Below, one piece after another: positions 17,180-27,354 of a stretch of DNA of 64,000 bases (position 1 is the stretch's first letter; every line of letters starts with the position of its first letter). Location of the stretch: NCBI GenBank assembly GCA_017656425.1, contig JACDNV010000011.1:12549-76548 (forward strand), in the 5' to 3' direction. The notes below the pieces were generated by a model. It was not told where the DNA came from and made no database searches. It was given only the letters and a program-made list of their open reading frames with translations. The stretch comes from Candidatus Neomarinimicrobiota bacterium. Its GTDB lineage: Bacteria > Fidelibacterota > UBA2242 > B5-G15. The position numbers and the translations under genes are program-made.

Positions 17180-19405
17180 TTAAAAATTATTTTCTTCTTT
17201 ATCTTCGTTATCTAATCCTTCAAGATAATCCTCTCCTACAAGAACATCCCGTGGTTTACTACCAATCGCAGGTCCTACTATACCAGCCATCTCAAGCTGA
17301 TCCATAATGCGCGCTGCCCTTGCAAAACCAATTTTCAATCTTCTTTGTAACAACGAAATCGAACCTTGCTGATGCATTATGACCAACTTCATTGCTTTCT
17401 CAAAGAGAGGGTCTCTCTCTCCGCCACCATAAAATTCTTCCTGTTCCTGATAATCGGGATTCTTCAGCTCCATTTCTTCAGGTTGAGGCTGCTTTATAAT
17501 ATGAGCAAGTATTCTTTCAACCTCATCAAGAGAGATAAAAGCGTTGTGGAGGCGCTGAGGTTCAGGATTTGTACTCGTAACAATCAACATGTCACCTCTA
17601 CCAAGCAATTTCTCTGCACCATTTGCATCAATTATTGTTCGAGAGTCAACCTTCGATGCTACCTGAAAAGCAATCCTCGATGGAAAATTAGCCTTAATCA
17701 ATCCAGTGATTACATCAACTGAGGGTCTCTGAGTTGCAATAACAAGGTGTATTCCAACAGCCCTTGACATTTGTGCCAATCTTGTTATCGGATCTTCCAC
17801 CTCCTTTGATGACATTAGCATTAAGTCAGCCAGTTCATCTATTATTACAACAATATAGGGTAATAGTTCACCATCAAATTGCCCCAATTTTACTTTGTTA
17901 TTGTACTCCTCTATATTTCGAACAACTGCATTGGCTAAAATATCATACCTTCTTTCCATTTCCGCTTCTACTGCACGCAATGCCACCAAAGCATTATCTG
18001 CACGCGTTATCACATCTTCATCAATATACTCGCAGGTCAACAAATGATAGCCCTTAAGAGCCCTGTATAATGATAACTCTAATTTCTTGGGATCTATCAG
18101 TAAAAATTTCACCTCATTAGGATAAGCTTTAAACAGAATTGAAGCTATTATTGTGTTTATACACACACTCTTACCAGATCCCGTAGCACCTGCAATCAAT
18201 AAATGTGGCATTGTCGCTAAATCAAAAACACAAACATCTCCGGAAGTGGTTTTACCAAGTGCAATTGTAACTTTAGATTTTGCTTTTTGAAATTTTTCTG
18301 AGCTGATTATCTCACGTAAATAGACCAGAGCTGGTTTCCGATTTGGAATTTCCACTCCAACCACTGAAGTCCCAGGAATTGGTGCTACTATCCTTATTCG
18401 CTTTGCTTTTAAAACTCTTGCTAAATCATCTGCAAGAGCAGCTATCCTGCCTACACGAACTCCCGATGCAGGCTCTACTTCATATCTCGTAATGATAGGA
18501 CCAGGGGACACATTTACTACCTTACCACTAAGGCCAAAAGTCTCTAAGGTTTCTTCAAGTATTCTTGAATTTTCTGTTATTTCTTCTTTTGAAATTAATT
18601 TTTCTTCTCCCTTAGGCTCATTTAAAAGTTCTATCGGTGGTAATTTATAATTTGCTTTAGTTTCATCACTTCTTACAGCTTCTATGTCTTTCTTGTGCTC
18701 AGCTACTACTTTTGGTTCATATTTTTCAACTATCTTTTCATTTTCTTTGGATATTAATTGCTCAATAGTTTCACTTCTTTTCACATCAACATCTTTGTTG
18801 ATTATTTGATCCTTAAACTCAGTTTTTCTGACCTTTTTTTCTTCTCTAATCTTTTTCAATTTTGCTGGTCTTTCGTACCTCCTCCAGAAAATTAACTTTT
18901 CAATTGGACTATAAAAACTCCAGCTAAAATATCCTCTTATATCAACAAGTACAACAATCACAAGAAATATTATAGTGCCTATAAAACCAAGAAAATCATA
19001 TATCATTCGACAAAGCATTCCTCCCAATAATCCACTATATCTAAAACCAACAAGCCCATATATTCCACTCCTAACAGATGGTAAGGACAAAAATATTGAT
19101 GTGACAAGCGCTAATATCAAGATATAAACTGTAAATCTTAGAAGGCTTTTAAAATTTCTATTCGCAAAGACCCACCATCCCCACAGTATGAGCAACAATG
19201 GTATTACATAACTCGCTACACCTATAGTATACTTAATAAGGTAATGTGAAACATAGACACCAAGTATCCCCATCCAATTGTGTATCCTTACGTCTTTTGG
19301 AATTGATGGTTCTTCTAAAGGATCATACGAAATAAGACTAAGGAAAAGGAAAATCCCGAGTGCTATTAAAAGAATTCCTAATATTTCCTGTCTTCTTCTA
19401 TCCAT
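17180..19405 (-). CDS. ftsK: DNA translocase FtsK
   Basis: 741 residues. Four or so transmembrane helices in the first 170 residues anchor it at the septum, followed by a charged linker (about 180-270), the alpha-beta motor with Walker A GATGSGKSVCIN near 410 and Walker B VVIIDELADLM near 515, and the C-terminal gamma winged helix (SISLLQRRLKIGFARAAR). It pumps chromosomal DNA during division and acts with XerCD. It overlaps the GcvT stop by 8 bp. Confidence 0.96.
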   Translation of the reverse strand: MDRRRQEILGILLIALGIFLFLSLISYDPLEEPSIPKDVRIHNWMGILGVYVSHYLIKYTIGVASYVIPLLLILWGWWVFANRNFKSLLRFTVYILILALVTSIFLSLPSVRSGIYGLVGFRYSGLLGGMLCRMIYDFLGFIGTIIFLVIVVLVDIRGYFSWSFYSPIEKLIFWRRYERPAKLKKIREEKKVRKTEFKDQIINKDVDVKRSETIEQLISKENEKIVEKYEPKVVAEHKKDIEAVRSDETKANYKLPPIELLNEPKGEEKLISKEEITENSRILEETLETFGLSGKVVNVSPGPIITRYEVEPASGVRVGRIAALADDLARVLKAKRIRIVAPIPGTSVVGVEIPNRKPALVYLREIISSEKFQKAKSKVTIALGKTTSGDVCVFDLATMPHLLIAGATGSGKSVCINTIIASILFKAYPNEVKFLLIDPKKLELSLYRALKGYHLLTCEYIDEDVITRADNALVALRAVEAEMERRYDILANAVVRNIEEYNNKVKLGQFDGELLPYIVVIIDELADLMLMSSKEVEDPITRLAQMSRAVGIHLVIATQRPSVDVITGLIKANFPSRIAFQVASKVDSRTIIDANGAEKLLGRGDMLIVTSTNPEPQRLHNAFISLDEVERILAHIIKQPQPEEMELKNPDYQEQEEFYGGGERDPLFEKAMKLVIMHQQGSISLLQRRLKIGFARAARIMDQLEMAGIVGPAIGSKPRDVLVGEDYLEGLDNEDKEENNF

Positions 19406-20498
19406 ATGTCCGGGGCTTCATAAAAGGCGGTTTAACCACCTCCATCTCTAACCTTTTACCCCGGTAATCTATATAAATTTTATTTCCAATTCCACTATAT
19501 TCTTTTAAAACATAACCAAGTCCTATTGGCTTATTCAAAACCGGCGATATGCTACCACTTGTCACAAAGCCAATTTCTCTATCATCTATATAAATCTTAT
19601 AACCGTGTCTTGGAATACCTTTATCTTTTACTACAAAGGCAACCAGTTTCCTCTTTGGACCATTTTCCTTCTCTTTTATGAGAATTTTTCTCCCAATAAA
19701 ATCTCCTTTATTAAAATCAACAATCCATCCGAGTCCAGCTTCTATAGGATTGGTATTCTCATCTATATCATTACCGTAAAGGCAGTATTTCATTTCTAAT
19801 CGAAGTGTATCTCTGGCACCAAGTCCTGCCGGTTTCAGACCATATTTTTCCCCTACATCAAGCAGCACATCCCATATCTTACAACTGTCCTCAATATTAT
19901 GAAAAATCTCATAACCTACCTCTCCCGTATAACCCGTTCTTGAGATTATTACATCCACACCGGCAACCCTGCCATTACAGAAATGGTAATAATTCAGTTC
20001 CTCAAGATTTATATCGCTAATTTCCCCAAGTATATACGTTGATTTTGGACCCTGAACAGCTATTAAGCCTGCCTTATCGGATATATTTTTTAATTCAACC
20101 CCACTTATCAAATTTTTTTGAAGCCATAAGAAGTCTTTATCTATATTAGAAGCATTAACCACCATTAAAAAATAATCATTAAATCTGTATACAATAATAT
20201 CGTCAACGATTCCAGAGTTCTCATAACACATTGCACTGTATTGAGCCTGACCAGGGATTAATTTAGAAACATTATTGACAGTAATATAATTTAAAAATTC
20301 CTCACTCTTTTCACCCGAAATATAAAATTCTCCCATATGAGATACATCAAATAAACCTGCATTATTTCTCACATTTAAATGTTCATCAACAATACTTGTA
20401 TACTGAAGGGGCATCAAAAATCCGGCAAAGGGGATCACTTTAGCTCCCAGTTCAACATGCCTATCGTAAAGAGCTGTTTTCTTTAACTCTTCTATCAT
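19398..20498 (-). CDS. gcvT: Aminomethyltransferase (glycine cleavage T protein)
   Basis: Tetrahydrofolate-dependent aminomethyltransferase of about 366 residues. Conserved blocks include FAGFLMPLQYTSIVDEHLNV, LFDVSHMGEF, ISRTGYTGEVGYEIF and GLGARDTLRLEM. The ATG at 20498 follows AGGG with good spacing and lies inside the preceding stop region, so I prefer it over TTG 20516. No other gcv genes are nearby. The full length and intact folate residues argue for the T protein rather than the related YgfZ. Confidence 0.93.
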   Translation of the reverse strand: MIEELKKTALYDRHVELGAKVIPFAGFLMPLQYTSIVDEHLNVRNNAGLFDVSHMGEFYISGEKSEEFLNYITVNNVSKLIPGQAQYSAMCYENSGIVDDIIVYRFNDYFLMVVNASNIDKDFLWLQKNLISGVELKNISDKAGLIAVQGPKSTYILGEISDINLEELNYYHFCNGRVAGVDVIISRTGYTGEVGYEIFHNIEDSCKIWDVLLDVGEKYGLKPAGLGARDTLRLEMKYCLYGNDIDENTNPIEAGLGWIVDFNKGDFIGRKILIKEKENGPKRKLVAFVVKDKGIPRHGYKIYIDDREIGFVTSGSISPVLNKPIGLGYVLKEYSGIGNKIYIDYRGKRLEMEVVKPPFMKPRTYG

Positions 20499-20505
20499 AG
20501 CAGCC

Positions 20506-21702
20506 CTAATTTTCAAGCCATTCTTTTAGTCTATTCAATCCCTCTCTTATTTCATCTTTTGTAACACCTGAATATGCAATTCGAATATAGTATCTTTTTT
20601 CATCAGGTAATCTTCTTCCAAAATGTGACCTCGTTGTAAATGCCACACCGGTATCGGCTATAGCCCTGAATACAAGTTCATCGAGAGATTTGATACCCTT
20701 CTTATCCATTGCTTCGGTAACGTCAGGAAAAAGATAAAATGTCGTATCTGGTTTATATACCCTAACTCCATTAATTGAATTTAATATATCACATGCTATA
20801 TTGCGTCTTTCTTCTAATTCTTGAATCATGTTTTTATAATCTTTATCAGGGCCTTTAATTGCAGAAATTCCAGCATATTGAACGAAATGGTTTGTACATG
20901 ATTCTATATTAACATTCAATTTATTTATAACGTCAATTATCCTTTTTGGACCTATCGCAGCACCAAGTCTCCAGCCTGTCATAGCGTACTTCTTAGAAAA
21001 GGTATACAAAATAATTGTCCTATTTTTTAAGCCAGAGAATGAAACGATGCTGCGAGTTTTACCCCTATATCTAATATCAAAATATGCTTCATCAGAAAGA
21101 ACATATAAATCATTTTTTAAAATTAATTCAGAGAGTGCTTCCATTTCACCATCTGAAGATTCTACACCAAGTGGATTATGACAATTATTATAAATTATTG
21201 CTTTTGTTTTTTTGGTAATCAGAGACTCAAGATTTCCTATATCAATTTTAAATCCTTCGTTGGTTTCTAAAAATCTATAAGGCTTCGGTATACCTCCGAA
21301 ATATTCAATCTGAGATTCATATATTGGATAGCCAGGTGACGGATATAGAACCTCATCCCCTGGATTTATCACTGCCTGTATAAACTTACCAATAACCGGT
21401 TTACCTCCGGGTTGTATAGATACCTCATTATAGTCATATTTAACTCCTCTTGAATTCGTAACATCTTCAGCAATAGCATCCCTTAATGCTAATATGCCTG
21501 GACTTGGCGAATACCCTGTTTTCCCATCTTTTATAGCTTTAAATGCAATATCTACAATATGTTCTGGAGTTGGGAAATTCAAATCACCGATATGAAAGGG
21601 ATAAATTTTATATCCTTTGTTCTTCCATTCAAAAGTCAGTTCCGATATTTTAAAAGCAGTCTCCGTACCGAGATTTTTAAGCCTTTTTGCCAAACTCATC
21701 AT
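20506..21702 (-). CDS. Class I/II aminotransferase
   Basis: PLP-dependent fold-type I enzyme of 398 residues. NNCHNPLG near 172, LSDEAYFDIRY near 205 and the PLP lysine in YTFSKKYAMTGWRLG near 240 are clear. It resembles aspartate- or LL-diaminopimelate-type aminotransferases, but the substrate cannot be set from sequence alone. A GAGGAA site precedes two adjacent ATG codons. It lies 6 bp after ruvA in the same direction. Confidence 0.85.
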   Translation of the reverse strand: MMSLAKRLKNLGTETAFKISELTFEWKNKGYKIYPFHIGDLNFPTPEHIVDIAFKAIKDGKTGYSPSPGILALRDAIAEDVTNSRGVKYDYNEVSIQPGGKPVIGKFIQAVINPGDEVLYPSPGYPIYESQIEYFGGIPKPYRFLETNEGFKIDIGNLESLITKKTKAIIYNNCHNPLGVESSDGEMEALSELILKNDLYVLSDEAYFDIRYRGKTRSIVSFSGLKNRTIILYTFSKKYAMTGWRLGAAIGPKRIIDVINKLNVNIESCTNHFVQYAGISAIKGPDKDYKNMIQELEERRNIACDILNSINGVRVYKPDTTFYLFPDVTEAMDKKGIKSLDELVFRAIADTGVAFTTRSHFGRRLPDEKRYYIRIAYSGVTKDEIREGLNRLKEWLEN

Positions 21703-21708
21703 TTCCTC

Positions 21709-22302
21709 TTATAGACTTTTTAACGCTTCCTTTATCAATTCCTCGACGTTTGCCCCACTCCCAAGTTTTTTATATGCCTTAAAAACCAAATTTTTCGCCT
21801 CATTCTTTTTATATCCAAGCGTCATTAATGCAATAACTGCCTCTTCAATTTTCCCAGAAATGAAAAAATTTAAGTCTTCAATATCCGCTTCTTTATGAAG
21901 TGAAGCAAACTTTTCCCTCAATTCTACAATAATTCTATTTGCAGTTTTTATGCCAATTCCGGGTATCATCGTAAGCGCTGATATATCCCCAGCACCTATC
22001 CTTTCCTTAAACTGCTCAGGTGAAGTACCTGACAATATAGTTATAGCCATTTTGGGTCCTATGCCAGAGATACTTATTAATTGTAAAAATAGTTCTCTTT
22101 CCTCTTTTGTATAAAAACCATATAGAGATCTTACATCATCGCGTACATACAGATGAATAAAAAGCTTTACAATTTCACCAGTTGAAGGAAGTCTTTCGTA
22201 AGTAGATATCGGTATGGATATCTTATAACCCAAGCCATTTACATCGATTACAACCTCTGTTGGTCTTTTTTCAATCAACTTACCAGTTATATAATCATAC
22301 AT
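21709..22302 (-). CDS. ruvA: Holliday junction DNA helicase subunit RuvA
   Basis: 197 residues with an OB-fold start (MYDYITGKLIEKRPTEVVID), two helix-hairpin-helix motifs (SISGIGPKMAITILSG and MIPGIGIKTANRIIVEL) and a C-terminal domain that would contact RuvB. It binds four-way junctions. It abuts ruvC with no gap. RuvB is not in the window. Confidence 0.96.
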   Translation of the reverse strand: MYDYITGKLIEKRPTEVVIDVNGLGYKISIPISTYERLPSTGEIVKLFIHLYVRDDVRSLYGFYTKEERELFLQLISISGIGPKMAITILSGTSPEQFKERIGAGDISALTMIPGIGIKTANRIIVELREKFASLHKEADIEDLNFFISGKIEEAVIALMTLGYKKNEAKNLVFKAYKKLGSGANVEELIKEALKSL

Positions 22303-22797
22303 TTATCCCTCTCTCCATTTATTTTGATTAAAATAACATATAGCTATTGCCAGCGCATCACTTTCATCATAATCGAGCTTACTTTTTTCAAGATCAAGAA
22401 TTCTCTTAACCATAAAATTAACCTGGTCCTTAGTAGCAGAACCGTTCCCTACAACTGATACCTTTATTTTAGCAGGGGAAAATTCCTCTATAGCAAGTCC
22501 ATGCAATTTACCTGCAAGAAGCACAATCCCTCTTGCCTGACCCATTTTCAATGCTGTCTGAATATTTTGTGCATATATAGCCTGCTCTACAGCCATTACA
22601 TTCGGCTTCCACTTCTTTATTACTTCTGTTAAACCATTAAAAATTGTCTTTAATCTATCCGGGAAAGAGTATTTTGATGATGTTATAATCTGTCCTGAAG
22701 TTATATATTGAAGTCTGTTTTCTCTAACTTGGAGAATCCCATATCCAGTTTTAAAAACCCCTGGATCAACACCAATAATCTTAATAGAATTACCCAT
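22303..22797 (-). CDS. ruvC: Crossover junction endodeoxyribonuclease RuvC
   Basis: 164 residues of RNase H fold. The acidic active site is intact: D11 in IGVDPG, E71 in VEQAIYAQN, and D144/D147 in YDESDALAIA. It resolves Holliday junctions with RuvAB. It overlaps the yebC stop by one base, forming the common yebC-ruvC-ruvA order. Confidence 0.96.
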   Translation of the reverse strand: MGNSIKIIGVDPGVFKTGYGILQVRENRLQYITSGQIITSSKYSFPDRLKTIFNGLTEVIKKWKPNVMAVEQAIYAQNIQTALKMGQARGIVLLAGKLHGLAIEEFSPAKIKVSVVGNGSATKDQVNFMVKRILDLEKSKLDYDESDALAIAICYFNQNKWREG

Positions 22798-23552
22798 TAA
22801 AAAGAACTGGTTACTTTCTTAAGAATCTCTTCATCTATATCAAAATTTGCATAGACTTTCTGAACATCATCATGATCTTCGAGTGTCTCCACAAGACTCA
22901 GTATCTTTTGCGCATTGTTTTCATCTACATTAACGGTATTTTTTGGAATCATGGATATCGCAGATTCAAGTATTGGAACATTTTTTTCTTCGAAGGCTTT
23001 TTTCACACTTTCTAAATTTGAAGGATCAGTCGTTATTTCATATGCGTCCTCAGTTATATTTATATCTTCAGCACCGGACTCAGTGGCAATTATCAAAATA
23101 TCATCTTCAGAAAATGCATTTTTTTTAACTGTTATAGTACCTTTTTTTTCGAACATCCACGAAACGCTGCCTGAAGTTGCCAAATTACCGCCATACTTTG
23201 ATAAAATATGCCTTATTTCAGATACCGTTCTATTTTTATTATCAGTCAAGACCTCAATATAAATGGCAACTCCGGCAGGACCATATGCCTCGTAAACCAC
23301 CTCTTCATAATTAACACCTTCAATTTCACCACAACCTTTAGCAATAGCCTTCTCTATATTTGACATAGGCATATTATGTGCCTTTGCTTGCTGAATAGCC
23401 TGCCTTAATCTTGGGTTTGAATCCTCGTCTGGACCACCCAATTTAGCCGCTACCTGTATTTCCCTTATTAATTTGGTAAAAATCTTGCCTCTTCTTGCAT
23501 CATTTACAGCTTTCTTTCTTTTTATTTGTGCCCATTTGCTATGTCCAGCCAT
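22797..23552 (-). CDS. yebC: YebC/PmpR family translation or transcription factor
   Basis: 251 residues opening with the signature MAGHSKWAQIKRKK followed by GKIFTKLIREI, and carrying YEAYGPAGVAIYIE in the middle. The family is full length here. Members were described as transcription regulators and more recently linked to relief of ribosome stalling at proline stretches. Location upstream of ruvC is conserved across bacteria. Confidence 0.95.
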   Translation of the reverse strand: MAGHSKWAQIKRKKAVNDARRGKIFTKLIREIQVAAKLGGPDEDSNPRLRQAIQQAKAHNMPMSNIEKAIAKGCGEIEGVNYEEVVYEAYGPAGVAIYIEVLTDNKNRTVSEIRHILSKYGGNLATSGSVSWMFEKKGTITVKKNAFSEDDILIIATESGAEDINITEDAYEITTDPSNLESVKKAFEEKNVPILESAISMIPKNTVNVDENNAQKILSLVETLEDHDDVQKVYANFDIDEEILKKVTSSF

Positions 23553-23565
23553 TAATCACTCCTAC

Positions 23566-24039
23566 TTAATATTTCTTTATATTTTCTTTTACTTCTATTC
23601 TTGTTCTTATTATCCAAGCATCTTTCAATCCCGATTCTATCGCAATTTTTAACAATCGCTCCGCTTCTTCTCGAGTCAGGCAATTACCTACTCTTATTTT
23701 ATAATAAGGAGAATTGAATACTTTTTCAACCTCTTCATTTGGAAACAATTCTTTGCAGTATCTAAATAGCGAATCAGCAAGATAAAAATCATCAGCAGAG
23801 AATACCTGAACCTTATACCCAACTGTCTCTCTGACTCTCACACTATCGACTCTAATCTCCCCTTCATTAGTTCCCGTAAATATCTCATAAATCATTACTC
23901 CATCAAAAATTGAAATTGGTGGCTCATTAAGTTTCACTGGATCAAATGATTCATCTTGGACTATAGTAGAATCAGGCAGACCAGTAGCAAATTGAAATAA
24001 AATCACTAATAAAGTTAAACTATATAACATCTTTCGCAT
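23566..24039 (-). CDS. Secreted SPOR-like domain protein
   Basis: About 157 residues with a signal sequence (MLYSLTLLVILFQFATGLP). The C-terminal half (VGYKVQVFSADDFYLADSLF to YKIRVGNCLTREEAERLLKI) has the beta-alpha-beta pattern of a SPOR domain, which binds glycan strands lacking peptide stems at division sites. It lies between yebC and the bat genes. The start may also be GTG 24045. Overall function is not known. Confidence 0.75.
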   Translation of the reverse strand: MRKMLYSLTLLVILFQFATGLPDSTIVQDESFDPVKLNEPPISIFDGVMIYEIFTGTNEGEIRVDSVRVRETVGYKVQVFSADDFYLADSLFRYCKELFPNEEVEKVFNSPYYKIRVGNCLTREEAERLLKIAIESGLKDAWIIRTRIEVKENIKKY

Positions 24040-24096
24040 AATCACAACTCATTATATTAAATTTAAAGACATTTATATTCAATTAAAACGCTATTA

Positions 24097-24858
24097 TTAA
24101 ATAATACCAATAGTATTCTCTCTTACCCACCCCTGCTTTCCATCGGGTAGTTCAATCCTCAACCATTGGTCTTCTTTATAAAGCACTCTGACTTTTAGCC
24201 CTTCATGAATAATAAACAAAACTACACTACCTTCCTGAGGTGCTGATAAACATTCAAGTGATGGAATCAAAACTATACCATAATTATTTGTATTCTCATC
24301 ACAAAACTTATCTATCAATAAAACTAAATTAATCAACAACAAAATCGCAACTACAGCGATTATAAATTTTAAAACCCTCTTAATTACAGTAGAACTGATA
24401 AAATTATAACCAACAAATATAAATGATAACAATAGCATCCAGAAAGATAAAATTTTAGCCCAACCACTTGAAGAATATATATTTTTTAGATTTCTGTACC
24501 ATTCTATTAAGAAAAATGGAGGTGGTACTTCTATTCTGTCCTTAATCCTCAGATTAGCTAACTTCAGATTGAACCTAGCATCACCATTTTTAGGATTCAA
24601 TTTTAACGCTTTTTCATAATAAAGAATTGAATATCCCAGCTTTCCCATTCGATAATAGGCATTCCCTATATTATAATATATTTTATCGGACTCATAATCA
24701 TTATCAATAATTTTCTTATAAATCTCTATACTTCCAGGATAATCACCAGAAATGTATTTTTTATTAGCATCTTCATATAGCTTTTGAACACTCAATACAT
24801 CTGGCAACACAACTTCTACTAATAATAATATGATAATCAATTCTGACAAATGCCTCAT
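24097..24858 (-). CDS. BatE-like TPR and SH3 membrane protein
   Basis: 253 residues: N-terminal signal, two tetratricopeptide repeats (about 25-95, with YYNIGNAYYRMGKLGYSILY), two hydrophobic segments near 130-185, and a C-terminal SH3-like domain (about 195-253, EDQWLRIELPDGKQGWV). This layout is that of BatE, the last component of the aerotolerance (Bat) operon. It overlaps batD by 4 bp. Confidence 0.85.
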   Translation of the reverse strand: MRHLSELIIILLLVEVVLPDVLSVQKLYEDANKKYISGDYPGSIEIYKKIIDNDYESDKIYYNIGNAYYRMGKLGYSILYYEKALKLNPKNGDARFNLKLANLRIKDRIEVPPPFFLIEWYRNLKNIYSSSGWAKILSFWMLLLSFIFVGYNFISSTVIKRVLKFIIAVVAILLLINLVLLIDKFCDENTNNYGIVLIPSLECLSAPQEGSVVLFIIHEGLKVRVLYKEDQWLRIELPDGKQGWVRENTIGII

Positions 24859-26654
24859 ATGGTCTCCGAAAGTAGCGTCAACACCCTCTCCGTCTCGTTA
24901 ACTAACTCTCTTATATTTTTACCTAATGAAATTGGTGAAAAACGCATCTCATTTAATTGGGATAAAAGCTCAATAACTGTCTTCACATCCTCTTCTCTCA
25001 ATCTCCCATTTATCGCATTTAAAATAACTTCAATGTCTGGTATTCTATTTTCAAGGAGTAATCGATCAGATACAAAGCGGGCAATTACCATATATAGTTC
25101 TGTAGCTATTAGCTTTTCTGTCCCTGTCTCTAACTTAGTTTTTATCTCTTCCAGCCTCTTTTTAGCAACCTGGAGTGCCTTTCTTCTACGTAAAACTTTT
25201 TCATTTTTAAAAATATTTATTTTATAATACTTGAGTCCATAAGAAATGGTGATATTGAATATTGAAATACCGAGAATAAGCCAGAACCATAAACTTTTTA
25301 TAAATGACTCACCTACTCTCTTTAAATGTATATTACCTGTATATATAAACCTAATATCTTCACTTAATAGCATTACTTCATCTTTCGACATACTTGCATA
25401 TGAATCTGTTAAAACTCCAGAAGTAGGGACAACCTTTACCCAATGAGACATACTTTCAGTTACTTCATATTTTTTTGTCACAGGATTAAAATAATGCAGT
25501 TTGATAGAGGGAATGTAGAAATCTTTACCAGCTCTTGGGATCAGCACATACTCATAAACAACTCTGCCTCTAATCCCGTCTCCGCTATTGTCGGTGGAAC
25601 GTTCAACCTCTGGCTCAAAAATATCAACATAATCAGGCAGGTTTGGTGGATTCAATTTTACAAGATTGATATTACCAATTCCATCCACGATATATCTAAG
25701 AGTAACGGCTTGATTCTGCTTCATGATGTTGGAATCTACCATCGAATATATTTTGAATTTACCAACAGCTCCGGAGAAATCGGCTGGTTTACCAGCTTCC
25801 GGCAATGGTTTGACATTGATTTTTATAGGCTTTGAAGATACTGATATCACTTTTGTCTGCGTGAAAAATGGGCTATCAAAAAAAGGATCATTAAAAAAAT
25901 CATCAAATATTGACCCTGACCTTTTTCGCGGAACAACTACCTCACAACTGATGACCATGGGATCTATTGTTAGCTCACCTGATATTGTCGGAAAATAAGC
26001 AATCCTCTGTAGCTCCGCTTTTTTATATCTGACGCCTTCGATTATTTCTGATTCTATTTCTGGATTGTTACTAGCAGGAAAAGCCTCCGCCCAAAAACCT
26101 CTTGCATCAGGTAGTTTATCTCTTGAAAATGTTCTTATGCTTGTTCTAAAATACAGTACAAAAGAAACATTAACTTCCTCACCGATATAAGCTTCTTCTT
26201 TGCTAGGAATAGCTTTTAAAAACACAGTCATGGACTCAGTTAACTGCTGCTGGCTCTTATCTGCAGGTTTTTTAGCAGTTCCTGATCTTGCAAGAACTTT
26301 CACTGTAACTTTATTAGTCGAATACGCTCGTCTACCTATTTTTATAGTAATTGGTTTTATTGTAATCTCGCCTATTTTGGTAGGAGCTAATCTCCAAGTC
26401 ACAGATTTATATGAGCTCACTTTCCCATTGATAATTTGAATCTGACTGGATTGTGACGGACCTGATATAACTACATAATCATTTGATCTTGGTAAATTTA
26501 TTTCAGGAAAATAGTTCGCCCCTTCTAATTCTACAGTAAAATCAAAAACTTCATCTTCGTATATAGTATTCTTATCAACATACGCTTTTATCTTTACCTG
26601 TGCAGAAAAGGAAAGTGAAAAAATTAATAGGTTTAATAGTAATGCCCTTTTCAT
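24855..26654 (-). CDS. BatD family protein
   Basis: 599 residues with a signal sequence, several Ig-like beta domains (about 20-430; VKIKAYVDKNTIYEDEVFDF at the start), a single transmembrane helix near 450 and a cytoplasmic helical tail. This is the standard BatD layout. Bat proteins are linked to envelope integrity and stress resistance in FCB bacteria and spirochaetes, though the biochemical role is unclear. It lies 7 bp after batC. Confidence 0.9.
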   Translation of the reverse strand: MKRALLLNLLIFSLSFSAQVKIKAYVDKNTIYEDEVFDFTVELEGANYFPEINLPRSNDYVVISGPSQSSQIQIINGKVSSYKSVTWRLAPTKIGEITIKPITIKIGRRAYSTNKVTVKVLARSGTAKKPADKSQQQLTESMTVFLKAIPSKEEAYIGEEVNVSFVLYFRTSIRTFSRDKLPDARGFWAEAFPASNNPEIESEIIEGVRYKKAELQRIAYFPTISGELTIDPMVISCEVVVPRKRSGSIFDDFFNDPFFDSPFFTQTKVISVSSKPIKINVKPLPEAGKPADFSGAVGKFKIYSMVDSNIMKQNQAVTLRYIVDGIGNINLVKLNPPNLPDYVDIFEPEVERSTDNSGDGIRGRVVYEYVLIPRAGKDFYIPSIKLHYFNPVTKKYEVTESMSHWVKVVPTSGVLTDSYASMSKDEVMLLSEDIRFIYTGNIHLKRVGESFIKSLWFWLILGISIFNITISYGLKYYKINIFKNEKVLRRRKALQVAKKRLEEIKTKLETGTEKLIATELYMVIARFVSDRLLLENRIPDIEVILNAINGRLREEDVKTVIELLSQLNEMRFSPISLGKNIRELVNETERVLTLLSETI

Positions 26655-26661
26655 ATGTCCC

Positions 26662-27354
26662 CTACCAGTCTTTATCTCTTTTTATGCCTGGTGCTCTCAT
26701 CCTTAACTTTTCTTTTAAATATTCCTTTTCCTTTTCACCCAATGCATCAAGAATTGGTTTGTACTGTTCCTTTTTATTCTCTTTTTTCCGTTCGTTTTTA
26801 CTTAATTGTTCTGATACAGATTGTTTCTGGTCTTTCTTCTTATCCTTCTGATTTTGTTGCTGACTTTTATCTGTTTGCTGCTTCTGCTTTTTTTTATTTT
26901 TATCCTCTTTATTATTTTCCTTTCGGGACTTTTTCTGCTGATTTTTCATTAATAAGCTGTTAACCAATTCATAGTTATGCTTGGCATCATAGTCCATTGG
27001 ATTTAAGAGTATTGCCTTTCTATAAAACTGCAAACTTTCCTGAAGTTTACCAGATTTAAAAAGAGTGTTCCCTATATTATAATAAACTGCAGATTTTTTT
27101 ATGGAATCCTTAATAGTAATCGATTTTTCAAATTCTCGCAATGCATCATTATATTCACCCATCTTATAAAGCACATCTCCCTTCCCGAAATGGGCCTCTT
27201 CCATATCGGAATTTTTATTTAACACAATTTCATATTTTTTTAAAAGATCTTTATATTTGCCCTTTTTATAGAGATTTATTTCACCTTTGGCAAATAAAAA
27301 TTCTATTAAAAGAATGATCACAATAAGCGTTAGAATTAATTTGCCCCTTCTCAC
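26662..27354 (-). CDS. BatC-like TPR protein
   Basis: 230 residues: signal anchor, about three TPR repeats (40-140; YNDALREFEKSITIK and YYNIGNTLFKSGKLQESLQF), then a low-complexity Lys/Gln tail from about 140 to 200 and a C-terminal MRAPGIKRDKDW. TPR proteins of this kind are the C component of the Bat complex. It overlaps batB by 4 bp. Confidence 0.85.
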   Translation of the reverse strand: MRRGKLILTLIVIILLIEFLFAKGEINLYKKGKYKDLLKKYEIVLNKNSDMEEAHFGKGDVLYKMGEYNDALREFEKSITIKDSIKKSAVYYNIGNTLFKSGKLQESLQFYRKAILLNPMDYDAKHNYELVNSLLMKNQQKKSRKENNKEDKNKKKQKQQTDKSQQQNQKDKKKDQKQSVSEQLSKNERKKENKKEQYKPILDALGEKEKEYLKEKLRMRAPGIKRDKDW